A stretch of DNA of 64,000 bases from assembly GCF_008369295.1 (NCBI RefSeq), contig NZ_VOBG01000017.1, positions 1 to 64,000 of the forward strand. The letters run 5' to 3'. Position numbers and translations under genes: made by a program. The stretch's first letter is position 1. Each line of letters begins with the position of its first letter. The DNA comes from Pseudomonas sp. ANT_H4 (lineage in GTDB: Bacteria; Pseudomonadota; Gammaproteobacteria; Pseudomonadales; Pseudomonadaceae). The notes under the pieces are model-generated. The model saw only the letters and a program-made list of their open reading frames with translations, made no database searches and was not told where the DNA came from. Below, one piece after another: positions 25,505-34,403 of this stretch.

Positions 25505-26371
25505 ATGCTCAAACACTGGCCACCGCTCGGCACCCTTCGCGGCTTTGAAGCCGCCGCCCGGCTGGGCAGTTTCCACAAGGCCGCCGCCGAGTTGCACCTC
25601 ACCCAGTCGGCCATTAGTCAGCAGATCCGCGGCCTTGAGGCGTACCTTGAACAACCCTTGTTCTTTCGCAGTGGGCGCAGCGTCAGCCTGACCGATGCGG
25701 GTCACGACATGCTCAGCACCACCCAGGCGCTGCTACAGCAACTGGCCGTTGGCATTCGCCGCCTTGGGCAATATCAGAAACCCAACCAACTGGTCCTCAA
25801 CACCACCCCGGCGTTCGCCCGTCACTGGCTACTGCCGCGCCTGGGGGATTTTCGCCGTCAGCATCCTCAAGTCGATCTCTGGATTTTCAGTACCGATGAA
25901 GTCCCGGACATGGCCAGCCAGACCATCGACATTGCTGTGCGCGATGACATCAGTTCCCAAGCCGAATGCAGCTTCAAGGTGCTGCACGCAGACCGCCTCT
26001 ACCCGGCTTGTCACCCGAACCTGTTGGCGCTACCACGCGAACAGCGCACAACCCTTCACGGCGAGCGTGAAATGGACTGGAATCACTGGGCGGTGGAGGC
26101 AGGCATCGATGTGGGTCAGAAGGATCAGGGGCTGAACTTCTCCGATCCCGGCCTGCTGCTGGACGCCGCGTGCGCAGGACTCGGTATCGCCCTGGTCAGC
26201 CAATTACTGAGTCGCCAGGCGCGCGCCAACGGATTGTTGCAACCCTTGGTGGAGCAAACCATTCGCGGCCCGAACTGGGCCTTGCTGACCCATCGTGACA
26301 GTGAGAGCAATGCGCAAAGCTTCAGCAAGTGGTTGCTGAGTAACCTAGAAGCCGCAAGTCATACAACGTAG
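25505..26371 (+). CDS. LysR-family regulator, probably of the agmatine deiminase gene
   Basis: A 288-residue LysR protein of the GcvA-like subgroup. The winged helix is at residues 5-65 (FEAAARLGSFHKAAAELHLT, QSAISQQIRGLEAYLEQPLF), followed by a type 2 periplasmic-binding-like effector domain (PAFARHWLLPRLGDF to ACAGLGIALVSQLL). ATG 25505 follows AGGAG. It is divergent from aguA, the standard layout for a LysR regulator and its target. The 137-bp gap contains several AT-rich half sites that I cannot assign. Confidence 0.85.
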   Translation: MLKHWPPLGTLRGFEAAARLGSFHKAAAELHLTQSAISQQIRGLEAYLEQPLFFRSGRSVSLTDAGHDMLSTTQALLQQLAVGIRRLGQYQKPNQLVLNTTPAFARHWLLPRLGDFRRQHPQVDLWIFSTDEVPDMASQTIDIAVRDDISSQAECSFKVLHADRLYPACHPNLLALPREQRTTLHGEREMDWNHWAVEAGIDVGQKDQGLNFSDPGLLLDAACAGLGIALVSQLLSRQARANGLLQPLVEQTIRGPNWALLTHRDSESNAQSFSKWLLSNLEAASHTT

Positions 26372-26648
26372 TCATTCTGGGCCGGGGCTTTTGTCCCTTT
26401 GCTTGTATAGAGGGCAGGTTGATGTACCTATGTATGACGGGCGGCCAAGGGTCGATCACAGCCCCTTGGGACAGGCAGCAATCGGCCAGGAGCGGACTGT
26501 TACTTTAGGCCGCCGCCTGACATCAGCGACTCGTAGCAGGCCCCCAGAAATACCCAGCTTAAGCTGTTCGGGGGTTATTCCGAGTAGCGCCAAGTGTGGC
26601 TCAGCATCCTTGAAAATGCCCTTCTTTAGCGGAGCTTTGGGGGCCGGA

Positions 26649-26925
26649 TTAACAGGGAAGAGTCTTTAGATACAGGTACGGATCATGCACGTTCAAGCGT
26701 GCAGACTCGATCAAACTCATGACGGCCACCGCCCGTCTCCCAGTGCGCGGCGACCCGGCGAACAACCAATCGGAGCGCCCAAGTGCCTACGGGCATATCT
26801 GGTTCTCGACCTGGTTGTTATCAATGGGCACTGCCCCATCTTTCAGGTAGCGCGTCAGTGCTACCTAGCGTTGCAGGCGGTAATCGAGCGCTTCGGCGGT
26901 GGCCGACCCGTTAGGCACCAGATAG
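26649..26925 (-). pseudogene. IS66-family transposase C-terminal remnant with two amber codons
   Basis: The minus strand reads GSATAEALDYRLQR-stop-VALTRYLKDGAVPIDNNQVENQICP-stop-ALGRSDWL and then FAGSPRTGRRAAVAVMSLIE, ending at a TAA. This is the end of an IS66 TnpC transposase; both stops are TAG where intact proteins have Trp. The rest of the element is missing and no terminal repeat is evident. The remaining 277 bp between it and the LysR gene include the CAGGCAGCAATCGGCCA repeat, with no gene. It abuts the 3' end of the LacI-type gene. Confidence 0.75.
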
Positions 26926-26938
26926 AAACGCCAGGCTA

Positions 26939-27985
26939 TCATGCACTCTCGCGTTCAATCACATCACAAGCCAGCAAATTCAGGCGCTGCAACTCACCCT
27001 CTCGCTCGACCACTCCGAGACTTTGCAGCAGACGGGTGGCGGCCAGGACGCCGATTTCCAGCGCTGGAGGTTTGATCGTGCTCAGGCTCGGCAAGAGCAT
27101 CTCGGCGAAGGCGTAATCACCGAAACCCAGCACTGCGCAATCCTGCGGGATTCGCAGTCCGGCGCGCTGGCCGGCGAGCAGTGCGCCAGCGGCCAGATTG
27201 TCGTTGGCGAACACGATGGCATCGGGCTTGTCCGGCCGGCTCATCAGCGCCTGCATGGCTTGCTTGCCGGCTTCGAAGGGCGCGCAATCAGGGTCCGGCG
27301 CAAACTCTATGGGCTCGAGGCCCAACTCGATCAGCGCCGCCGAACAACCATCGCGCCGCTCCAGCGCACTGAAGTCACCCGCCGCGCTGTTCTGTACGAA
27401 CGCAATGCGCCGATAACCCTTGCCATGCAGATACCGCGCAGCGGTGACCCCGACCTCAAAGTGCGAAAAACCGATCTGAATAGGTGCCCGGTCCGGTTGG
27501 TAGTCCCAGGTTTCCACCAGCGGAATATCCGCATCGGCGAGCATCTTTTCGGTGGCAGCGCTGTGAAAGTGACTGGTGACCACCAACGCCGCGGGGGACC
27601 AACCCAGAAAAGCCCGCACCGCACTTTCTTCCTGCTCCATCGAAAAGTAACTGGATGCCAGCAACAACTGATAGCCATGGCGGCTGAGGGTGTCGCTGAA
27701 CCCTTGGATGGTATTGGCGAAAATCGGCCCCGAAATGTTCGGCACCACCATGCCGATGATCCTGCCTCGCGCCGAAGCCAGGCCGCCCGCCACGAGATTC
27801 GGCACATAACCCAGCTCTGCAACAGCAGCGGCGATGCGTTCCCGGTGTTCTTCAGACACCTGATCTGGCTGATTGAAATAACGCGAAACCGTCATCGTCG
27901 AAACCCCAACATGCGTGGCGACGGTCTGCAACGTGATGCGCCCTGCCCCACGCCGTTTGCGCGGCGGGTTCTTCTGATCGCTCAA
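26939..27985 (-). CDS. LacI-family transcriptional regulator (GntR-like)
   Basis: A 348-residue repressor. A basic N-terminus (PPRKRRGAG) leads into the helix-turn-helix ITLQTVATHVGVSTMTVSRY and hinge LASARGRIIGMVVPN, followed by a sugar-binding-like core (GFSDTLSRHGYQLLLASSYF, DAIVFANDNLAAGAL). It resembles the gluconate-repressor branch. It is divergent from a TonB-dependent receptor, and the shared upstream region holds a perfect palindrome GTTAGCGCTAAC typical of a LacI-type operator. It likely represses that receptor and the downstream genes. The ligand is unknown. Confidence 0.85.
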   Translation of the reverse strand: MSDQKNPPRKRRGAGRITLQTVATHVGVSTMTVSRYFNQPDQVSEEHRERIAAAVAELGYVPNLVAGGLASARGRIIGMVVPNISGPIFANTIQGFSDTLSRHGYQLLLASSYFSMEQEESAVRAFLGWSPAALVVTSHFHSAATEKMLADADIPLVETWDYQPDRAPIQIGFSHFEVGVTAARYLHGKGYRRIAFVQNSAAGDFSALERRDGCSAALIELGLEPIEFAPDPDCAPFEAGKQAMQALMSRPDKPDAIVFANDNLAAGALLAGQRAGLRIPQDCAVLGFGDYAFAEMLLPSLSTIKPPALEIGVLAATRLLQSLGVVEREGELQRLNLLACDVIERESA

Positions 27986-28070
27986 GATTTCGGCCTATCT
28001 AACAAAAAGGAATATAAAAGTAATTTTTGAGTATTTGACGATCTATCACGGCCTTATCGATACTGGCGAT

Positions 28071-28082
28071 GTTAGCGCTAAC
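28071..28082. promoter_or_regulatory. Palindromic LacI-type operator in the divergent promoter region
   Basis: The 12 bases GTTAGCGCTAAC form a perfect palindrome with the central CG step common to LacI-family operators, embedded in GATGTTAGCGCTAACGG. It is 86 bp upstream of the regulator's start and about 116 bp upstream of the receptor's start, so binding could control both. Assignment to the adjacent LacI-type protein is inferred from position. Confidence 0.6.
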
Positions 28083-28198
28083 GGAACGATCTTGTCAGCT
28101 ACTCGCTTGAGCGAATGCCGCCGGACAGCCAAGGCACCTATCAGGCGCAGTGACCGAAGAGTCACGGCAACCAGAGCATCTTTCAAGTGAGCATCGAC

Positions 28199-30427
28199 AT
28201 GCAACACACCTTTGGGGAAATCATCAAACCAACGCGCCTCGCGCAAGCCGTCGCTGCGGCACTGGCCTTGACGTCACTGTACGGTCAGGCGGCGCAGAGC
28301 ACCGCGGACAGCAGCGATGCGCAAACCGCAACCTTGCAGGCCGTGACCGTAACCGCCACCCGCCGGGAAGAATCCCTGCAGAAAGTGCCGGTGGCAGTTT
28401 CGGTCGTCGATGGCGAGCAGCTGGAGCGAGACAACCGCAACAGCGTGTCGAGCATCGTCCAGCAGATTCCCAGCGTGAACTTCCGCACCGGTGCGTCAAA
28501 CAAGGACACCTCGCTATTCATCCGCGGCGTGGGGACGATATCCACCTCACCGGGCGTGGAGCCGACCGTCGCTACAGTAGTGGACGGCGTGGTTTACGCG
28601 CGCCCCGGCCAGGCCACTCTGGACCTGCTGGACCTGGAGCGCATCGAAGTGTTGCGCGGCCCACAGGGTACGTTGTTTGGCAAAAACGCATCGGCAGGTG
28701 TGCTCAACGTCATCAGCAAGGCGCCGAGCGCCGAAACACACGGCTATATCGATCAGTCGTACTACAGCGGCAACGAAAGCCGCACCCGGTTTGGTATCGG
28801 TGGCAGCCTGATCCCCGACACCCTCAAAGCCTCGCTGACCACTCTGTTCGGCAGCTACGACGGCAACGTCGACAACAAGGCCAATGGTCAGGAAGTCAAT
28901 GGCTACAACCGCAAAGGCGCGCGGGGCAAGCTGGAGTTCATCCCTAACGACGACGTCACACTGACAGTGATCGCCGATTACATGCAGTCCCATGACGACG
29001 CGCCCAATGGCGTGATCAGTTCCGCGCTGACCCCAGCCTTCGCGGGTGCCCTTGCACCGGTGCGTGCCAGCAGCGACAACCGCGATATCCTCAGCGATTA
29101 CCGCAGCCACGTCGAAGACATCAACAAAGGTCTATCGGCGCAACTGGACTGGAGCCTGGGGGATTACACCCTGACGTCGATCACCGCCTGGCGCGGCTGG
29201 AACAACACGCAATGGCAGGACGGCGACCGCCTGGCGACCATTAGTGCGACTTTCCCCGGCACCGAAGACAAGGGCGATCTGGATTTCAATCAATACTCCC
29301 AGGAGTTGCGCCTGGCCTCGCCAAAAGGCCAGTTTCTGGAGTACGTCGGCGGGCTGTATTACATGCATGGCAAGGATGATGAAACCTATCGCCGCGCCTT
29401 GGTGACGACTACCCGCACCGACGTCGGCGTAGCGGACTACAGCACCACCAGCGACAGCTATTCGGTATTTGGCGAATCCACGCTGAACTTCACTTCTGCA
29501 TTTCGCGGGATCGCCGGCCTGCGCTGGACACACGACGAACTGGAATACGACCACCGCAGGTTGTCGACGTCAGCCACGACCGTCAGCGGCATTCAACCCG
29601 CGACCAGCAGCTCCGGCTCAGTGGATGAAGACGGCTGGTCCGGGCGACTAGGCCTGCAATACGACCTGACCGACAACGTGATGACATACCTGACCTATTC
29701 CCGTGGCTACAAAGGCCCGGCCTATAACGTGTTCTTCAACATGCAGCCCCGGGACACCGACCCGCTGAAACCGGAAACCTCCAATACGTGGGAGCTGGGC
29801 GTGAAAGCCACCAGCTGGAATGATCGACTGGTCACCAACGTGGCGGTCTTCCACAGCGATTACGACAACTACCAGGCGAACTTCTTCGATACCGTGGCCG
29901 GTCAGGTGGTCACCCGACTGATCAACGCAGGCAGCGTCAGCACTGAAGGTGTTGAAGCGGACCTTGCCCTGCAGGCTACGCAAAACCTGAAGCTGTCCGG
30001 TGCCCTGGCTTACACCCGGGCGCGTATCGATACTTTCTCCTGCCCGGCAGGTGCAGCGGCATCCTGCAATGTGGACGGCAAAACCCTGCCCTTCTCGCCG
30101 GACTGGAAAAGCTACGTGCGCGCCGACTACAGCATCCCGCTGGAAAACGGCCTGGATATCGAACTGGGCACCGATTACAACTGGCAGAGCGAAGTGCAGT
30201 ACGACATCAGCCAGAACCCGGACACCAAACAAGGCGCCTACGGCATCTGGAATGCCAGCGTCGCCCTGGCCGACTACAACCAAGGCTGGCGTGTAGCGCT
30301 GCTGGCGAAAAACCTCGCCGACAAATCCTACTCGCCCGGACTGGCAAGCGGCAGCGGCTACATCTATCGCTCTGTGCCCCGTGATGATGAGCGTTATTTC
30401 GGCGTGCAGGTGCGCAAGGATTTTTGA
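28199..30427 (+). CDS. TonB-dependent outer-membrane receptor
   Basis: A 742-residue receptor. After the signal region come ATLQAVTVTATRREESLQKV, a TonB-box-like start, then the plug (VPVAVSVVDGEQLERDNRNS, FIRGVGTIS, VDGVVYARPGQATLDLLDLE, RIEVLRGPQGTLFGKNASAG) and the 22-strand barrel ending VRKDF. It belongs to the general TonB receptor group rather than the siderophore subgroup. GTG 28187 is an alternative start; ATG 28199 has GAG at a good distance. The neighbouring LLM monooxygenase and sulfonate-type binding protein suggest import of an organosulfur compound, an inference only. Confidence 0.85.
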   Translation: MQHTFGEIIKPTRLAQAVAAALALTSLYGQAAQSTADSSDAQTATLQAVTVTATRREESLQKVPVAVSVVDGEQLERDNRNSVSSIVQQIPSVNFRTGASNKDTSLFIRGVGTISTSPGVEPTVATVVDGVVYARPGQATLDLLDLERIEVLRGPQGTLFGKNASAGVLNVISKAPSAETHGYIDQSYYSGNESRTRFGIGGSLIPDTLKASLTTLFGSYDGNVDNKANGQEVNGYNRKGARGKLEFIPNDDVTLTVIADYMQSHDDAPNGVISSALTPAFAGALAPVRASSDNRDILSDYRSHVEDINKGLSAQLDWSLGDYTLTSITAWRGWNNTQWQDGDRLATISATFPGTEDKGDLDFNQYSQELRLASPKGQFLEYVGGLYYMHGKDDETYRRALVTTTRTDVGVADYSTTSDSYSVFGESTLNFTSAFRGIAGLRWTHDELEYDHRRLSTSATTVSGIQPATSSSGSVDEDGWSGRLGLQYDLTDNVMTYLTYSRGYKGPAYNVFFNMQPRDTDPLKPETSNTWELGVKATSWNDRLVTNVAVFHSDYDNYQANFFDTVAGQVVTRLINAGSVSTEGVEADLALQATQNLKLSGALAYTRARIDTFSCPAGAAASCNVDGKTLPFSPDWKSYVRADYSIPLENGLDIELGTDYNWQSEVQYDISQNPDTKQGAYGIWNASVALADYNQGWRVALLAKNLADKSYSPGLASGSGYIYRSVPRDDERYFGVQVRKDF

Positions 30428-30593
30428 ACGTAACCACACCGCCATCCCAGAGGAAGCGAGGCTTGCCCGCGCGAAGGAGACCGCGATCGACATCGAACCG
30501 CGTCCAGCTTTATCGCCGGCAGCACCGTTTCCACAGGATCCGGGTCAGACACAAACCCTGTGGATCTGCCACTGATTCAACAAGGACCAAACT

Positions 30594-31931
30594 ATGCTTA
30601 CCCCGCCCCGCCAGCTCAAACTCGGCGCCTTTCTCATGGCCACCGGGCATCACGTGGCCGCCTGGCGCCACAAGGATGTCCCGGCCGACGCCGGGCTGGA
30701 TTTCAGACACTACAAGCACCTGGCCAGGGTGGCCGAAGCGGCGAAGTTCGATGCGCTGTTCGTCGCCGACAGCGTCGCTGCCCCCACCGGTGCCAGCGCC
30801 AGCCACATGGCCCGCTCCGATCACTTCGAGCCGCTGACACTGATGTCAGCGCTCAGTGCCGTCACCGAGCATATCGGCCTGATCTGCACCGCCACCACCA
30901 GCTACAACGAGCCGTACCATGTAGCGCGTAAATTCGCCTCGCTGGATCACCTGTCCGACGGTCGCGCTGGCTGGAATCTGGTGACCTCCGATGCCGCAGC
31001 AGAAGCGCAGAATTTCGGGCGCGACGAACACATCGGCCATGCCGAGCGCTACAGCCGGGCGCGGGAGTTCCATCAAGTGGTGACCGGCTTGTGGGACAGC
31101 TGGGAAGACGATGCTTTCATCCGCAACAAAGCCAGTGGCGAGTACTACGATCCGGCCAAGTTGCACGTGCTGGATCATCAGGGCGAGCACTTTCGGGTCA
31201 AAGGTCCGTTGAACGTCGCCCGTCCCCCTCAGGGTCGGCCCGTCATTGTCCAGGCCGGCTCCTCGGAAGTCGGCCGCGAGCTGTCAGCCGAAACCGCAGA
31301 AGTGGTGTTCACGGCCCAGACCTCTCTGGCCGATGCGCAGCAATTCTATGCCGACCTCAAAGGCCGGATGGCGCGCTTTGACCGCGACCCGGACGCGCTG
31401 AAAATCATGCCGGGTGTTTTTATCGTGGTCGGCGACAGCGAAGCACTGGCCCGGGAGAAGTTCGAGGAGTTTCAGGCGCTGGTAGAGCCCAAGGTCGGTG
31501 TCGCCTTATTGGGGCGCATGCTGGGCAACTTTGACCTGTCCGGTTACCGCCTCGATGAACCGCTGCCCGCCTTGCCATTGACCGAGAGTGGGCAGCAAAG
31601 CCGGCAGAAACTGCTGACCCGGCTCTCACAGGATGAAAACCTGACGCTGGAGCAGCTGGGGCGCAGGATCGCCGGGGGCCGTGGTCACTACAGCCTGGTT
31701 GGCACCGCGACGCAGATCGCCGATGAACTTCAGGTCTGGTTCGAAGAGCGCGCCGCAGATGGCTTCAATGTGCTGGTGCCGCATCTGCCGGGAGGGCTTG
31801 AAGACGTTGCCTTTCATGTGGTGCCGCAGTTGCAGCGCCGTGGCTTGTTCCGCACCGAGTACAGCGGCCATACGCTGCGGGAAAACCTGGGCCTGCAACG
31901 ACCGCGTCACCGCTTCGCCGGGAGTGTATAG
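30594..31931 (+). CDS. LLM-class flavin-dependent monooxygenase (NtaA/SnaA/DszA family)
   Basis: A 445-residue TIM-barrel monooxygenase using reduced FMN. Family features: LKLGAFLMATGHHVAAWRHK, HLARVAEAAKFDALFVADSV, LTLMSALSAVTEHIGLICTA, ARKFASLDHLSDGRAGWNLV and NFGRDEHIGHAERYSRAREF, RPVIVQAGSSEVGRELSAE. Members oxidise nitrilotriacetate, dibenzothiophene sulfone, dimethyl sulfide and similar substrates. AAGGA precedes ATG 30594. The next gene begins directly after its stop, and the set ends with a sulfonate-type binding protein, favouring an organosulfur substrate. No flavin reductase gene is adjacent. Confidence 0.85.
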   Translation: MLTPPRQLKLGAFLMATGHHVAAWRHKDVPADAGLDFRHYKHLARVAEAAKFDALFVADSVAAPTGASASHMARSDHFEPLTLMSALSAVTEHIGLICTATTSYNEPYHVARKFASLDHLSDGRAGWNLVTSDAAAEAQNFGRDEHIGHAERYSRAREFHQVVTGLWDSWEDDAFIRNKASGEYYDPAKLHVLDHQGEHFRVKGPLNVARPPQGRPVIVQAGSSEVGRELSAETAEVVFTAQTSLADAQQFYADLKGRMARFDRDPDALKIMPGVFIVVGDSEALAREKFEEFQALVEPKVGVALLGRMLGNFDLSGYRLDEPLPALPLTESGQQSRQKLLTRLSQDENLTLEQLGRRIAGGRGHYSLVGTATQIADELQVWFEERAADGFNVLVPHLPGGLEDVAFHVVPQLQRRGLFRTEYSGHTLRENLGLQRPRHRFAGSV

Positions 31932-33272
31932 GTGAATTTCATAACCTCGAAGACCGCTTGCCTGATGCTGGCCTGGGCCCTGTCGTCCAGTGCTTTTGCG
32001 CTCAATGGGGATGCGCGCCCGGACGCGCCCGAGCTGGCTGCACGGGGGCCTTACAAGGTTGGCGTGCACACTGCGAACGTCGTGCATCGTGACCAGCTCA
32101 ACGTGTTGGCGGTCAGCGCCACGGCCAGCGATCCCCGTTACGACCGACCGTTGCGTCTGGAGGTGTGGTACCCGGCGCAGTTGGGCAAAACCCAGTCCGA
32201 GCTGACCACTTACAACGATGTGCTGGGTGCCGGTGCCAACGACCCGGCCCGACCCAATACCGCTTTCACCTTTGAAGGCCGCGCAGCACGAGACGCGCAG
32301 CCCCTGGCAGACAAGACCTATCCACTGGTCATTGTGTCTCATGGTTACCCGGGCTCACGCCTACAGATGAGTTACCTGACCGAGTTCCTAGCCTCCCATG
32401 GCTATGTGGTGGTGGCCATCGATCACACGGAATCCACCCGCGCCGACAAGGCCGGGTTTGCCAGTACCCTGCTCAACCGCCCGCTGGACATTCTGTTCGT
32501 GCTGGATCAAGTCGCGCAGTGGTCGGCACCGGCAAGTGGTAATCCCCTTGCGGGCAAAATCGATGTCACCCACACCGCTTTGGTTGGCTATTCCATGGGG
32601 GGTTACGGTGTGCTGAACGCAGCGGGCGTTGGCACCAGCCAAACGGCGTCGCGCTTTGTACCTGGCAACCTATTGCAGGCCAGACAAGCGGGAAACCCCG
32701 ACTTTGAAGCCCGACAGGATGGCCGCATCAAAGCCGTGGTTGCCTTTGCGCCTTGGGGTGGCGAGCAAGGTCTGTTCGATGAAAAGGGGCTGGCAAGCCT
32801 GCGTGTCCCCAGCCTGTTCATCGCCGGTGACCAGGACGATGTAGCGGGTTACGCCCGGGGCGTCAGACGGCTGGCAGAAGGCGCAATCAATGCCGATCGC
32901 TACCTGCTGGTTTACCAGAATGCACGGCACAATATTGCGCCCAATCCGCCGCCACAGGCTGCCAGCAGCCATCCCGAGGATTTCTCCGCCTATGCCGAAC
33001 CGGTTTGGGATTCCAGCCGAATCAACAATATCAATCAGCACTTTGTCCTCACTTTTCTCGACCAGCAGCTCAAGGGACTGGACCGCCAGTCCTGGCTTAG
33101 CCTAGTGCCGCTGGCCTCTGCGGGCAAATGGTCGAAAGACGAAAGCGGACATGAAAAACCCGATCACAGCTATTGGAAGGGCTTTAAGAACCGCAGCGCG
33201 CTGGGCCTGGAGTTTTATCACTGGCCCGCGCAGGTGGCCCCGTCTTCCGCTTCCCGTCGAGACTTACAATGA
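31932..33272 (+). CDS. Exported alpha/beta hydrolase (dienelactone hydrolase/PAF-acetylhydrolase-like)
   Basis: A 446-residue protein starting at GTG 31932 with a signal peptide (MNFITSKTACLMLAWALSSSAFA). The hydrolase core has YPLVIVSHGYPGSRLQMSYL (oxyanion region), the nucleophile elbow GYSMGGYG, a VPSLFIAGDQDD acid turn and a late His in QNARHNIAPN. It is like the PAF-acetylhydrolase/dienelactone-hydrolase group of esterases. It starts immediately after the monooxygenase stop and overlaps the next gene by four bases, so it belongs to the same operon. Its substrate may be an ester made available in the periplasm. Confidence 0.75.
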   Translation: MNFITSKTACLMLAWALSSSAFALNGDARPDAPELAARGPYKVGVHTANVVHRDQLNVLAVSATASDPRYDRPLRLEVWYPAQLGKTQSELTTYNDVLGAGANDPARPNTAFTFEGRAARDAQPLADKTYPLVIVSHGYPGSRLQMSYLTEFLASHGYVVVAIDHTESTRADKAGFASTLLNRPLDILFVLDQVAQWSAPASGNPLAGKIDVTHTALVGYSMGGYGVLNAAGVGTSQTASRFVPGNLLQARQAGNPDFEARQDGRIKAVVAFAPWGGEQGLFDEKGLASLRVPSLFIAGDQDDVAGYARGVRRLAEGAINADRYLLVYQNARHNIAPNPPPQAASSHPEDFSAYAEPVWDSSRINNINQHFVLTFLDQQLKGLDRQSWLSLVPLASAGKWSKDESGHEKPDHSYWKGFKNRSALGLEFYHWPAQVAPSSASRRDLQ

Positions 33273-34243
33273 CTTATATCGCTGCCGAAACCCGCTACGA
33301 GCAAACCCCCAAAATGAAACGCCTCACGCTCCTGTTCGCAGGCCTGACCAGCCTTTTATCGGCCCACGCTGCCCTGGCAGATGACCCGCAAACCCTGCGC
33401 ATTGGCTATCAGAAAGGCTCCATCGCGCTGGTCATTGCCAAGGAACAAGGCCTGCTGGAGAAGCGCTTCGTTGACACCAAGGTGCAGTGGATCGAATTCC
33501 CTGCCGGGCCGCAGATGCTTGAAGCGTTGAACATCGGCGCGCTGGATCTGGGTTCCACCGGCGATATCCCGCCCTTATTCGCGCAGGCTGCCGGGGCTGA
33601 TCTGGTTTATGTGGGTGCCGAGCCAGCCAAGCCCGCCGCCGAAACGATCCTCGTGCGCAAAGACAGTCCGCTGCAAAACGTGGCCGACCTCAAGGGCAAA
33701 AAAGTCGCTTTCCAGAAAGGCTCCAGCTCCCACAACCTGCTGCTGCGGGCCCTGAACAAGGCTGGCTTGAGCTATAAGGACATCCAGCCCATCTACCTCA
33801 GCCCCGCCGATGCCCGCGCTGCCTTTGAACAAGGCAGCGTCGATGCCTGGGCGATCTGGGACCCCTATGCTTCTCTGGCGTTGCTCGAAGGCCATACCCG
33901 CCTGCTGGCCAATGGTGAAGGCCTGGGTTTGTCCGGCCCGATCTACACCGCCCGGCGCGACTATGCAAAAACCCATGAGGCATTTGTAAACGCGGTTCTT
34001 GAGCAGTTAACTGCCGCCGAGGCGACGACGCGTAGCCAGCGTCAGCAAAGTATCGACATCCTGACCCGCTCCATGGGCCTGCCCGAAGCCGTGATCGCGC
34101 GCTACCTGGATAACCGGCCGCCCTCTCCAATCCTGCCGGTTGACGCAAGAATCATCGCCGCCCAGCAGGCTACCGCCGACCTGTTCTTCGAGAATCACTT
34201 GCTGCCGAAAAAGATCCGCGTCGAAGACGTGGTATGGCACTGA
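33269..34243 (+). CDS. ABC-transporter substrate-binding protein, aliphatic sulfonate/nitrate (SsuA/TauA) type
   Basis: A 324-residue periplasmic protein. Signal sequence MKRLTLLFAGLTSLLSAHAA starts at Met16 (33314); the longer start at 33269 overlaps the preceding stop (ATGA) and adds 15 polar residues, so either start is possible. The mature part has QTLRIGYQKGSIALVIAKEQ, WIEFPAGPQMLEALNIGALD and LGSTGDIPPLFAQAAGADL, typical of the SsuA family. No permease or ATPase gene follows; the protein must share transport components encoded elsewhere. A LysR gene converges from the right. Confidence 0.85.
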   Translation: MTYIAAETRYEQTPKMKRLTLLFAGLTSLLSAHAALADDPQTLRIGYQKGSIALVIAKEQGLLEKRFVDTKVQWIEFPAGPQMLEALNIGALDLGSTGDIPPLFAQAAGADLVYVGAEPAKPAAETILVRKDSPLQNVADLKGKKVAFQKGSSSHNLLLRALNKAGLSYKDIQPIYLSPADARAAFEQGSVDAWAIWDPYASLALLEGHTRLLANGEGLGLSGPIYTARRDYAKTHEAFVNAVLEQLTAAEATTRSQRQQSIDILTRSMGLPEAVIARYLDNRPPSPILPVDARIIAAQQATADLFFENHLLPKKIRVEDVVWH

Positions 34244-34403
34244 TCTGGGTGCTCCAGGTGGACTTATCGTTGACTGGCGCTTCCTGTCTGGCTTGGACGG
34301 CGACTTCATCGTCGCCTACCAGCCTACCCACGCCCAACTCGGGCAGCCAATACCGCGTCGGCAGGTCTTGAACGTTGGGTGAGACAAGAGACAGTCCGGC
34401 GCC

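Noticed and set aside
26391..27116. Plus-strand ORFs of 92 and 143 codons
   Set aside because: They are shadows of the minus-strand IS66 remnant, the LacI-type gene and a repeat.
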